Below are positions 48,201 through 53,308 of a stretch of DNA of 64,000 nucleotides, one piece after another. The stretch lies in contig NZ_JPNB01000001.1 in the NCBI RefSeq assembly GCF_000732725.1, positions 2,232,001 through 2,296,000 on the forward strand, read 5' to 3'. The notes beneath the pieces were generated by a model. That model did not search any database and was not told where the DNA came from. It saw only the letters and a list, made by a program, of their open reading frames with translations. Within the stretch, counting starts at the first letter, position 1. Each line of letters begins with the position of its first letter. Made by a program: the position numbers and the translations under genes. The stretch comes from Kineothrix alysoides (lineage in GTDB: Bacteria > Bacillota > Clostridia > Lachnospirales > Lachnospiraceae).

Positions 48201-49574
48201 CGGATAATAATTCTGTCCGTTAATCAATATTAATTCTTTTGCACGTCCTGTAATGATCAGTCCCCCATTTCTTAAAAAACCGATATCACCTGTTTTTAAC
48301 CAGCCATCCGGAGCAAACATTTCATTTGTAGCTGCGGAATCGTTATAATATCCCCGCATTACGGTTTTTCCGCGCACTTGAATATGTCCGATTCGATCCT
48401 CTCCCAAATCGGAATTATCATCATCACAAATTCTTAATTCACAAGATGGCAAAGCACTTCCCACGTCCACAAATGTAATCGTATTATTATTAACTTCCGT
48501 GACTTCCCGGATTTTTTCTCCTATATTAATCTGATTTCTGTCTAAATTAATGCCGGTAAAGTTCTTTTCGATATCTAACACGGTAATAACTACCGTTGCT
48601 TCTGTCATTCCGTATCCGGGGTAAATTACATTTTCTTTTAAGCCATAGCACTGCATTGTTTTAATAAATGCCTGACACGCCTGCGCATCAATTGGTTCCG
48701 CTCCATTCCAGATAATCCGGATGGACGATAAATCCCAATCAAAATTACCCTTTGCCGCGATAGACATCAAATATTTGAATCCAAAGTTAGGGGATGCTGT
48801 AACAGAAGGGTGATACTTGCTCACTTTATCCATATAGCAAACAGGATTATACACGAACAGTGACTTTGGCATAATGTATTGTTCTAAGCCCTTGACCAGA
48901 GGAAGGATATGCATAACAATTAATCCCAAATTATGTGTCAGCGGAAGCCAGCTCATCAGCGTATCACTATCTGTTAATTTTTCCTTTTCCGCAACACCTT
49001 CCACAACAAGCATGATATTTTCATGTGTAATCTCCGCTCCTTTAGGCGCCCCGGTTGAACCTGATGAAAATTGAATCATTGCGATATCCGTCGGCTCTGC
49101 GTTAATGATTTTACCAACCTTTTCTTCCGCAAGAAGCTTCTTTGAGTCAATAAATTTTTCCGTCGCCAATTCAGCCTTCTGAGGATATTCCCTCTCCAGA
49201 TATCTCCTATAGTTCTGAAATGCCTGCTCATTGCTGACAATATATGGATTCTCGACTTTTTCCCATATATTATAAAAAAGCAGATAATTTTCATCAGATG
49301 CTGCCGTTGCTATAGGAACAGGTATTATCCCGCCTAAAATACATGCCCAAAAAATATGTATAAAATCATCGACTTCCTCCAATTGAAAAATAAGCTTATC
49401 TCCTTTTGACATTCCCATTTTCTGCAGTCCGTATAAGCATTTACATGAAGCGGCATATACTTCACTATAGCTTTCATTGTATTCCGTTTCGCTATTCGTA
49501 ATATAAGTGATTCCTCGATCCTGTTTCTGTGCCGTATAAGTAAATGAACTAACTAAATCAACATATTTTTTCAT
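36291..49574 (-). CDS. Hybrid PKS-NRPS megasynthase, MycA-like (AL-ACP-KS-ACP-AMT-C-PCP-C-A-PCP-E-C)
   Basis: A 4427-residue enzyme. Domains in order: acyl-AMP ligase 1-560, ACP serine 605, KS 664-1085 with active Cys836, an AT-less linker, ACP serine 1323, PLP aminotransferase 1469-1920 with Lys1762, C1 1935-2360 (HHIMIDG near 2061), PCP serine 2411, C2 2465-2890 (HHIVADG 2593), A 2915-3410, PCP serine 3464, E 3515-3960 (HHLVIDG 3643), C3 3975-4415 (HHILMDG 4110). This is the order known for the loading enzyme of mycosubtilin/iturin lipopeptides. It should activate a fatty acid, extend it with malonate, convert the beta-ketone to a beta-amine and add one D-amino acid. The terminal C passes the chain to the next protein. 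It overlaps the acyltransferase gene by 17 bases. The frame is intact throughout. Confidence 0.95.
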   Translation of the reverse strand: MKKYVDLVSSFTYTAQKQDRGITYITNSETEYNESYSEVYAASCKCLYGLQKMGMSKGDKLIFQLEEVDDFIHIFWACILGGIIPVPIATAASDENYLLFYNIWEKVENPYIVSNEQAFQNYRRYLEREYPQKAELATEKFIDSKKLLAEEKVGKIINAEPTDIAMIQFSSGSTGAPKGAEITHENIMLVVEGVAEKEKLTDSDTLMSWLPLTHNLGLIVMHILPLVKGLEQYIMPKSLFVYNPVCYMDKVSKYHPSVTASPNFGFKYLMSIAAKGNFDWDLSSIRIIWNGAEPIDAQACQAFIKTMQCYGLKENVIYPGYGMTEATVVITVLDIEKNFTGINLDRNQINIGEKIREVTEVNNNTITFVDVGSALPSCELRICDDDNSDLGEDRIGHIQVRGKTVMRGYYNDSAATNEMFAPDGWLKTGDIGFLRNGGLIITGRAKELILINGQNYYPNDIERLCERVEGVKPGKVAASGVYNRNTKEDSIAVFIEDAMEDNEFMKLADEIKVTLNSHGIWKVDFITQIEAIPKTDSGKIKRNELKKRFENNEFKFYDTQRQEKAIQADNDVTPIENELLKIFSQIDDSVALDVEDSFFAAGFSSLQLIKIAEVIKEKFNATVTVSDIFSYSTVQQLARYLHDLAGVRKETASEEDKEDKNKQDIAIIGLDCRFPGAGNAKEYWMNLKAGIDCIGEYPEGRRNDVKNYIHAIAKDFTEKELVEGGYLDEIAGFDYSFFKIMPKEAELLNPCQRLFLQSAYKALEDSGYITDEGVDNKIGVYVGASKSIFDYERLVSLSIRDNHSDYAVGNLYSMISGRVSYALDLKGPSVTIDTACSSSLTAVHIACKAIQNGECDMAAAGGVRVNLLPVKTKIGIEASDCRAKAFDDSSDGTGCGEGVGVVILKSLEQAQKDHDNIYAVIKGSAVNQDGKTAGITAPNSLSQTELLCNAWKDAKIDPAALNYIEAHGTGTKLGDPIEIEGISRALGRYTDKKEFCAVGSVKSNIGHLFEAAGIASLIKVVLMERYGMIPPLVHFKKINERIKISGSPVYIADKLQSCSEKGKDFKCGISSFGFSGTNCHVVLEGHEKRDLGIKRKCNIFTISAKTEKALINLAKEYTYYLQEEGAAEKIENICYMSTSRRKHFEYRLAIVVHDNEELLNKLGKFLEKRKSEENELIYYGIHKVINNDGIKTRDYEITRDERARLAQEAEQLNVTLENNEADEKSYTKLARYYVQGAPISWGKVYSGEVYSKISIPTYCFEKHRCWIDIIEDRGMEMSDEVQKRDGNFSSVKGRIVSMVCSVSGLKEQDVDINEQFISMGIDSMGLMQIKNSVRNIYKIDIPVNDLFNGLSSVAKLAEYLQSNSIDEGEKEESLKDNNDYSANSLNEIKQKDTTGRTYSNIMADGNAKTIIDKQLDIMRMQLSLLNNAEFYNDNTVGDVSKAIDKENNISPKAKNMALPKKSGKVVQYRPYQRLNFAVHEDMTDRQEAYIQRLIEKYCTKTAGSKNDIQNYRKVYANNRNVAGFRPIFKEMVYQLVSPRAKGSKIWDVDGNEYIDLTMGFGVNLFGHNPEFVTDALEKQLKEGFSLGPMSHLAGRVAEKICTMTGVERVAFYNSGTEADMVALRIARAVTRRDKAVIFAGSYHGTFDGVLGVQGMDETDTMTMAPGILNNMVNDIYVLNYGTEESLTFIKNHMEEIAAVMVEPVQSRRPDFRPVEFIKKLREITEEGKCALIFDEVITGFRICNGGAQEWYGVTADLATYGKIIGGGMPIGVVAGKSKFMDSIDGGYWSFGDHSCPPNEEIRTFVAGTFCHHPMAMAAADAVLTKLAEENIQNGINQKTEKFVNKMNDFFANEGVPIHMVCFGSLFRFVLNGDLELFYYVLVSKGVYIWEGRNCFFSSAHTEQDIENIEDAIYEAIYELRENGFLESSKKKTIVSEYPLTDAQREISDGISMSCDVSLCCNESVVLNLSGNLVKEALEKAISTVHKQHDALSMAVDIEKGRLIYQSKACVVPDYIEMEEGPRLDSYLSDEVSRPFELDKAPLYRLAIVKTGVEKFKLLFVCHHIMIDGWSMNVFINELAEAYTAFANDFKQKAGDSMQFVEYLEWKRKVLYLPEKEEAVLFWRDKFSSIQERAILPRSIQMNGDRIAPEAIYSFKINEGAANQLDQLAKKNGNTLFTMLLSIFVWYLHRLTARGTVIVGIPFADQSCCEGYSLIGMCDSILPLCINVEEQVTFSEHMQRVKNAFLEINRYQKYSLSNLVEGLDISKVPDIDIVFNLDKVFVPLFDKCKTEIGTQLPKISSNSIFVNIMQINSELDIQFKYNPQMFDGGLIEEWISCFREMMEDVAEGLDGFLIERDFRLDRTEKLLNERVAGSIILPQSQTEKILWNIWKDILGKSVRSITEDFFTIGGNSLKLSLLRGKVAEQFEILPDWQELFRCRTIQSLGKYLDSIGDAGNTVKIERTPYREYYPVTSGQKEIFISSMLDPQSTKNNICGAILINEGTDKIRLSECINKIADRHDILQSSFYMTGQDVYQKVNEKRDVEVYDLRADSLEEAEKCIDYYNLPFDLEKGYLMRVLMISLPDERMILACIMHHIVADGTSSMIFLNELIQRYQGKRMEPLPITYKDFAVHANRMMLTEQYNRQKSYWMNEYCMEITKLILPFRNSDGEKGDIDNSNTVIAYAKEGLSDEVKKFAKMQECSEFMVMFAAYQILLSRYGNTNEIITAVPCDSRCTSETENLIGMFVNTLYIRNEVDGEQMVCDFLDNVKQKVIGAMNNQDYPADALINELHLERDGIKNPLTNYLFSMQSNLEDIISIYGVQYEVFETKAKEVDFDIAFNYMTDNGKLKFIIDYDKNLYCEKDIRIFTDRYIETLTNLAADKNRRVMEISMLTKEEEHKILNTLCIKAPEQKNDVIKTLFEKQAEDTPLETAVTYIKNYEGSRAREENLNYQELNEKSNKLARILRQKGIGEGTSVGIFFESSLELIIALLAVFKAGAAYLPLYPELPADRIKYMMGITDTKFILTHEMEHVNKKLHQLSEICACEIIDISGLEQVEDGSNLEDLIDGSSIAYTIFTSGTTGTPKGVQITHQSIGKTISWRKQEYGFNKEDSILQLFSYAFDGFLTSALTPIICGSRLILLDQEHMKDPLSILHAVQTEKVTHFIAVPTLFSALLSLARKEELESLKYVTLAGERVTRKLVGDCKALNPAIELVNEYGPTENTVVTTIKRNLRETENITIGKAVCGSSIYILDRHMNLRPIETEGEIYIGGDRLTEGYLKDEEKTNISFVSNPYVAGDRLYKTGDMGKWTKDGAIDFIGRNDSQIKIRGYRVELGEVENRILEHEKISNCVVLAELNKQNNFDLYAYYTADCEMRPEEVKQYLRQLLPDYMVPAYMLQIKQIPYTSVGKADRKILLEYRTQFSDSPAGIQPETENEVFLCGIWERVLGIDKVFADQNFFEIGGDSIKAIQIVALCRQQGIEIAISDIMHKQTVREMALCMKSIEVYSSQQIVTGEVDCTPIQKWFVENITIDREHFNQTVLLENKHGFQAECLEKVMRELIEHHDALRTSFEIGKNGLLQNMEGFNERQEVLAYEDITQEADCLQYICDDSNNLQRSFQLKSGQMVKAKLYHSKDTDYLFIAIHHLVIDGVSWRILLEDLAEAYDAAVCEKEYKFPQKTTSFKSWAKALKKYAGSYQVLQEKKYWEQTVSHKYKSLTVGEAEYGSIKDETKYETEIGKEKTGDVLYKINKIYGTNTQEILFAAFARALTKTFGKNDYLIDVESHGREEISSDINVVRTIGWFTSQYPFGVYSNEVENIKDAIINIKERFRKVPKNGIGYGLLQYSDKAVKLKGTKPDIVFNFLGHISKGKDTDQIRVVEFNYGKTCSEKQERHHLISFDAIVQDDVLKVSITYNGAVIKDEIIQFLALAFSGELDGIVQHCKKQKKTINTPSDYKNKVISIEELQRLLNKYENNIEQINELPPMQKGMIFDQRMNPGSSIYFEQVMLELEGQVRTELLEKSFQMIIDRHDALRSCYNYEDCSQPQQIVLKEYRFKIQGLDITGSKDDLKSYLLDFCKSDIANGFSIDEEVPMRMFLLKARNNMNYLVWSFHHILMDGWCIDLILEELVNIYTGMLKGETVLLPAAPSYSVYAEWIKSRNEQAALKYWKNYLQGYHGGSQTKDPLAAEVKDFKREEYRFAVDNSCIEMLKKIAGDSRITMAALFQALWGIILGKYSGKEEVVYGVVVSGRSPEIMNVESVVGLFINTLPLRIRLPYEASLVEIAKTIQDDMEKHNQYSYLSLAQIQSLCMIKGELFDNMFSFENYANYNNYRNRLSDKDKLGFVLNKVTEFEQTIFNLTFIVEPKEDGYEFNIIYNGNTCDMNLLDSIKGYLTRVMEQLINDHQIIYGDIALADGEEMEDLLNDFMVAL
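37695..40832 (-). other. Megasynthase A-PCP-E module, predicted D-Tyr
   Basis: Aligning the A domain to GrsA, I read the pocket as D-G-T-I-T-A-E-V-V-K, one position from a known Tyr code (D-G-T-I-T-A-E-V-A-K). The PCP has GGDSIK, the form usual before an epimerase. The next domain has HHLVIDGVSWRIL and NFLGHISKGK, typical of E. A D-tyrosyl residue next to the beta-amino acid is therefore predicted. Confidence 0.75.
43815..45170 (-). other. Megasynthase aminotransferase domain
   Basis: Class III, GSA-aminomutase-like PLP domain between ACP2 and C1. Visible features are YNSGTEADMVALR, FAGSYHGTFDG, IFDEVITGFR and the Schiff-base lysine in YGKIIGGGMPIG. In MycA this domain aminates the ACP-bound beta-ketoacyl chain using glutamine as donor, giving a beta-amino fatty acid. 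Donor use here is inferred. Confidence 0.87.
46320..47585 (-). other. Megasynthase ketosynthase domain (no cis acyltransferase follows)
   Basis: Catalytic triad: Cys836 in DTACSSSLTAVH, His in EAHGTGT and His in KSNIGHLFEAAG. After GTNCHVVLE there is only a linker of about 190 residues, with YVQGAPISW and a final IPTYCFEKHRCW, the normal flanks of an acyltransferase whose body is missing. The extender must come from the acyltransferase encoded immediately upstream. Confidence 0.88.
47640..49574 (-). other. Megasynthase loading region: fatty acyl-AMP ligase and ACP1
   Basis: The acyl-adenylating domain has the P-loop SSGSTGAPKGAEITHEN, the GYGMTEATV motif, and ends with KTDSGKIKRNELKKR. It adenylates a free fatty acid and transfers it to the ACP at FSSLQLIKI. 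The plan matches fatty acyl-AMP ligases that start lipopeptides without going through CoA. Boundaries are approximate. Confidence 0.85.
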
Positions 49575-50487
49575 TGCCGGTACCTTCCATCTTTAAAATT
49601 TTATCTGCTGATTTTACATTGATTGACGGGTCTTCTCTCTTTAAAATATTGGTCAGCACACATCCCGGACCAACTTCCCAATATTCATCAATATTCATTT
49701 TTTTAAGGTAATCCATTGTTTGTCTCCACTTTACCGTTTTTACCATCTGCCGGCCAAGCAGCGGATATACCTGTGTTTCATCAAAATAAGGTCTTCCGGT
49801 AACATTGGAGAAAACTACCTTCTTCATTTCATGGAACTTGGCATGGCATAATGTTTCATTAAACTCCTTTTGTGCCTCCAACATATAATTCGTATGAAAT
49901 GCACCCAGATTGTTGATCACTTTCCCATGAAATAGGTCCTCTGTTCCTTCTACCAGCCTTTTCACTGCTTTTGAAGAGCCTGCAACAATTTTCTGTTCCT
50001 TACTGTTATCACAAGATAAACTTACAAAATCAATATCATCCGAAAATCTGATGCATTCTTCCATAATCACGTCATTGGAAGCACTTCCCATATTTGCCAT
50101 AGCAAATTTTCCTTCTCCGCCAAACTTCCCCATTACCGTTCCTCTTATCTGAACGAGCTTTACCGCGTCTTCAAAGTTCAGGCATTCCGAGCAAGTTAAT
50201 GCCGCATATTCTCCTATACTATGTCCCGCAAAAAATTGGATAGGGCTTTCTATTTCCCTTTTTACGACATCAAAAATAGCTATGCACAAAACCATAATAC
50301 CTATTTGTGCATACTCTGTTCTCTGGAGCATCTTTTCATCTTGGCAGATGCTATAGACATCTTTATCAATAACCTCCGATGCCCTGTTAAAAATATCTCT
50401 CACGCTTTGATATTGCAGGTAAAAATCCCGCCCCATTCCTTTATATTGAGATGCTTGTCCCGGAAATAACGCCGCTATTCTTTTCAT
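49558..50487 (-). CDS. Trans-acting malonyl-CoA acyltransferase (FabD/FenF-like)
   Basis: Free-standing acyltransferase of 309 residues. It has GQASQYKGMG near the start, the nucleophile Ser90 in GHSIGE, and the AFH motif in NLGAFHT, which in this family goes with malonyl rather than methylmalonyl selection. The megasynthase immediately downstream has a KS but no acyltransferase, so this protein should load malonate on its second ACP. The mycosubtilin cluster has the same arrangement, with a separate transacylase gene before the synthase. It overlaps the thioesterase gene upstream by four bases and the megasynthase gene by 17, so the three are tightly coupled. Confidence 0.93.
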   Translation of the reverse strand: MKRIAALFPGQASQYKGMGRDFYLQYQSVRDIFNRASEVIDKDVYSICQDEKMLQRTEYAQIGIMVLCIAIFDVVKREIESPIQFFAGHSIGEYAALTCSECLNFEDAVKLVQIRGTVMGKFGGEGKFAMANMGSASNDVIMEECIRFSDDIDFVSLSCDNSKEQKIVAGSSKAVKRLVEGTEDLFHGKVINNLGAFHTNYMLEAQKEFNETLCHAKFHEMKKVVFSNVTGRPYFDETQVYPLLGRQMVKTVKWRQTMDYLKKMNIDEYWEVGPGCVLTNILKREDPSINVKSADKILKMEGTGNEKIC

Positions 50488-51239
50488 ATATTTCTTCTCT
50501 TCCGCCTTCGCTTATCATAAAAATAATTATCAACCACTTTATTTATGTTGTTAATAACTTCCGGCCCTTCTTCCTGAATAAAGAAATGGTTTCCGGGAAA
50601 TATAATTTCGCTGTATACACCACTTGTATAAGCCGCCCACTGATTTATCTCACTGCTTTTTAACGTAGTATCATCGCTCCCATACATAACGGTCATATCA
50701 CATTTCAATTTCTCTCTTTTCGGGATCAAATTATATGTTTCAACCAGTTTAAAATCATTTCTTAAAATAGTTAGAAAATACTCGCTGGTCTCCTTGTTGT
50801 CTAAAATTTCCTTTGGTGTTCCTCCGTAGCTCATTACCAGCTCTTTGAGTCTATCCTCTCTTAAATTAGAAAGAACCGTTTCGCTGCCGCAATGCGGAGG
50901 GTTTTTAGCCAAAAAAAAGGTATGGACCAATTCATTCTTCTGATACTGCTGCAGTTTTCCGGCGATTTCAAAGGCTAACAAACTTCCCATGCTGTATCCT
51001 AAAAGTATGACCGGATTTTCGTTTATTTTATCTTTGAGTTTGTTATACAGGTCATCGGCTGCTTCATATATATCCTGATATGGCCTTTCATTTATTCTGG
51101 TACCTCTTCCCGCCAGTTCTATAATCTGTAAATCGATTCTGGAATCCAGCAATCGTCTCCATTTACTGTAAATGTAAGAAGATGCACCGGCATAAGGGAA
51201 ACAAAAAAGCTTAACTTTCTCTTTGAAAATTTCCTCCAT
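50484..51239 (-). CDS. Type II thioesterase
   Basis: Alpha/beta-hydrolase of 251 residues of the GrsT/SrfAD type. It has FCFPYAGASSYIYSKW at the N-terminus, the nucleophile Ser83 in GYSMGS, the Asp in MYGSDDTTLK, and the His in FPGNHFFIQEEG. Type II enzymes hydrolyse misprimed or stalled chains from carrier proteins. Because neither megasynthase carries a cis thioesterase, this enzyme is also one candidate for final product release. It lies two bases after the SGNH-like gene and overlaps the acyltransferase gene. Confidence 0.93.
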   Translation of the reverse strand: MEEIFKEKVKLFCFPYAGASSYIYSKWRRLLDSRIDLQIIELAGRGTRINERPYQDIYEAADDLYNKLKDKINENPVILLGYSMGSLLAFEIAGKLQQYQKNELVHTFFLAKNPPHCGSETVLSNLREDRLKELVMSYGGTPKEILDNKETSEYFLTILRNDFKLVETYNLIPKREKLKCDMTVMYGSDDTTLKSSEINQWAAYTSGVYSEIIFPGNHFFIQEEGPEVINNINKVVDNYFYDKRRRKRRNI

Positions 51240-51241
51240 TT

Positions 51242-53281
51242 TTATTCTCCTGTTAAAATGAACTTGTGAATTTCTCCATAAACAGGAACCAGTTCAGGAA
51301 TAATACCCTTCTCAATTTCCTCTATCACTTTATTTTCTTGAATTCTCATATCTGCATCTAACGAAGGCCATTCAATCCGTATATCATTCATTCCTTCTTT
51401 TACAAACTTCTCACTTATATACACCTTTAATTTATTCCAGCCGCATACGATTTCACTCGAACTTATTTCATGTTCATTAATGAAAATTTTTATTTTCTTC
51501 GGGTTTTTATTTCCATTATTAACCTGGCAAACTAAATATAGATGAATACCCAAGGGGTTCCCTGTTGTAAATGCAAATCCGGTGTTTTTATTGTATGCTG
51601 CCAGGAAGCCATATCTTTTTAATTTTGCCGGGATAGAGGGCCAATTGTACTGTGCTTCTTTCTGCGACAACGAGTTTACATAATAATCCGAATCCAACAA
51701 ATTGACTTCTCCTCGTTCAATTCCGTAGGCACTATTCCTTACTTCCATAATATGCTTCAAGAGATTAGCATCATTTAAAACATCTCCAATAATATTTATC
51801 AATTTACGATCAAGCAGCAGACCTTTATTTTCGGTTAAGTACCGTTGCTCTTGTTCCGATATTATTCCTATATATCCCTCAGCTCTTTTACTCATCCAAA
51901 CCGGTAAGTTTCTGCACTGAAAATCAATGAATGCTTTCATTGTTTCTTTTATCTCCGGCCACTCCCTGAGTGCAGTTTCCAAGTGATATTTAATTATGTC
52001 TTCTTCCTGCCCCCAATGTGCATTATGTATTGCCGAAAGGAAATGTGCGTGACTTTCCGTACTTTTATCAACTATTAAGCCATTATATATGTTCGTGGAA
52101 ATATCTTGACTTAAAATAGAGCTTGCCACCTTCTGCATAAGCAGTTTTATGCCTTTTGATGTCAAATGGCAATAATCCATAAAAAATTCCCTGCCAATCA
52201 CACCGCCTTCACTGCTGAATACATCATGCATATCCACATATCGGATACGATCATTTTTACAGGCTTCATTTTTTAACGCTTTCTGTACCGCAGAAAATGC
52301 CCTGGGCGTACTAACCTTGGGATAAATCATAGTTATGTCTTTAATTTTAATAAAAATTTTTTCTGCTTGATCAACCATTCCCAAATGCTTGTAAGATTCT
52401 GCCAGAGCATACCAAAGTTCAGTACCTGCATATCCTTTGATTTCTTCTGATTCCAGCAATTTAATACAATTTTCATATTCTCCGGCCGCCATCATTGCTT
52501 TGGTTTTTTTCAAAAGCTGATTCCATCTGCCGCAGTCTCCGCCCATCAACCAGTTCGCAGCAATTTCCGGATCCTTCCAATCGTTCAGGTTGAACTCAGG
52601 TATGACGATCACTACCGGAATTCCCTTATCCGTAAAAGCCCTTAACTGTTTATACATCTTTTCAACATTGGCGGCTAAATGAGCATCGCTATACCGCAAT
52701 AATCCGTTCAGACCTTCTTCCCTGATCACTTCGCTGACTTCCAGATTATATTTTTCCCAGATTTTATGAATATCCCAGTTATTCCCGGCAAAAACGACCA
52801 GTACATCGGGTTCCAAAACGGCACTTTCCTCAATCAGGTTTATCAGCATATCGTAACTTAAGTCCGTTCGCGCAAGATCAACCACTTCATATTGACCCGC
52901 ATCCGCATTATTTAAAATACTGTTTAATTCCAAGGCAGGATTATATATAGGATCATAAAAATAGCCGCGTGCCGCAGATTCTCCAATCAATACAACTCTA
53001 TTTCTTCCCTTTTTTGGCGCAATACTCATATTTTTTGCCCAAAAATTAATTTCATCCAACTTACTCTGATCAACGGTAAAGCCTTCCGTATTGCCCTGCG
53101 CATCTCGCTGCCAGATACCGACCTTATCCGACTCTTCCGTTCTTTCTGCTTCTTCCTCATCTCTATAGTTTTGATTTAAATACATCAATGCAATATTTTT
53201 TAATATGCCTTTTTCATCTTTTTGAGCTAAACGGCTCAGTTGCTTCATATACTTTCTTTCCGTATTGCTTGGCCTGTGCAT
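51242..53281 (-). CDS. SGNH/GDSL hydrolase-family protein with TPR-like region
   Basis: About 680 residues. The SGNH blocks can be followed: block I GESAARGYFYDP, a catalytic region with VFAGNNWD (Asn block), and block V DYCHLTSKG with Asp and His. Between blocks there is a helical repeat portion (KAMMAAGEYENCIKLLESEE, then AESYKHLGMVDQAEKIF) that looks like one or two TPRs. The C-terminal 150 residues form a separate domain, perhaps beta-rich. Related proteins occur in polyketide/peptide clusters near carbamoyltransferases, with roles mostly unproved. The start at 53281 is taken from AAGGTGA five bases upstream. An esterase or acyltransferase acting on the lipopeptide is a reasonable guess. 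Confidence 0.75.
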   Translation of the reverse strand: MHRPSNTERKYMKQLSRLAQKDEKGILKNIALMYLNQNYRDEEEAERTEESDKVGIWQRDAQGNTEGFTVDQSKLDEINFWAKNMSIAPKKGRNRVVLIGESAARGYFYDPIYNPALELNSILNNADAGQYEVVDLARTDLSYDMLINLIEESAVLEPDVLVVFAGNNWDIHKIWEKYNLEVSEVIREEGLNGLLRYSDAHLAANVEKMYKQLRAFTDKGIPVVIVIPEFNLNDWKDPEIAANWLMGGDCGRWNQLLKKTKAMMAAGEYENCIKLLESEEIKGYAGTELWYALAESYKHLGMVDQAEKIFIKIKDITMIYPKVSTPRAFSAVQKALKNEACKNDRIRYVDMHDVFSSEGGVIGREFFMDYCHLTSKGIKLLMQKVASSILSQDISTNIYNGLIVDKSTESHAHFLSAIHNAHWGQEEDIIKYHLETALREWPEIKETMKAFIDFQCRNLPVWMSKRAEGYIGIISEQEQRYLTENKGLLLDRKLINIIGDVLNDANLLKHIMEVRNSAYGIERGEVNLLDSDYYVNSLSQKEAQYNWPSIPAKLKRYGFLAAYNKNTGFAFTTGNPLGIHLYLVCQVNNGNKNPKKIKIFINEHEISSSEIVCGWNKLKVYISEKFVKEGMNDIRIEWPSLDADMRIQENKVIEEIEKGIIPELVPVYGEIHKFILTGE

Positions 53282-53308
53282 GTTATTCACCTTCCCCTTT
53301 CACTTTAT

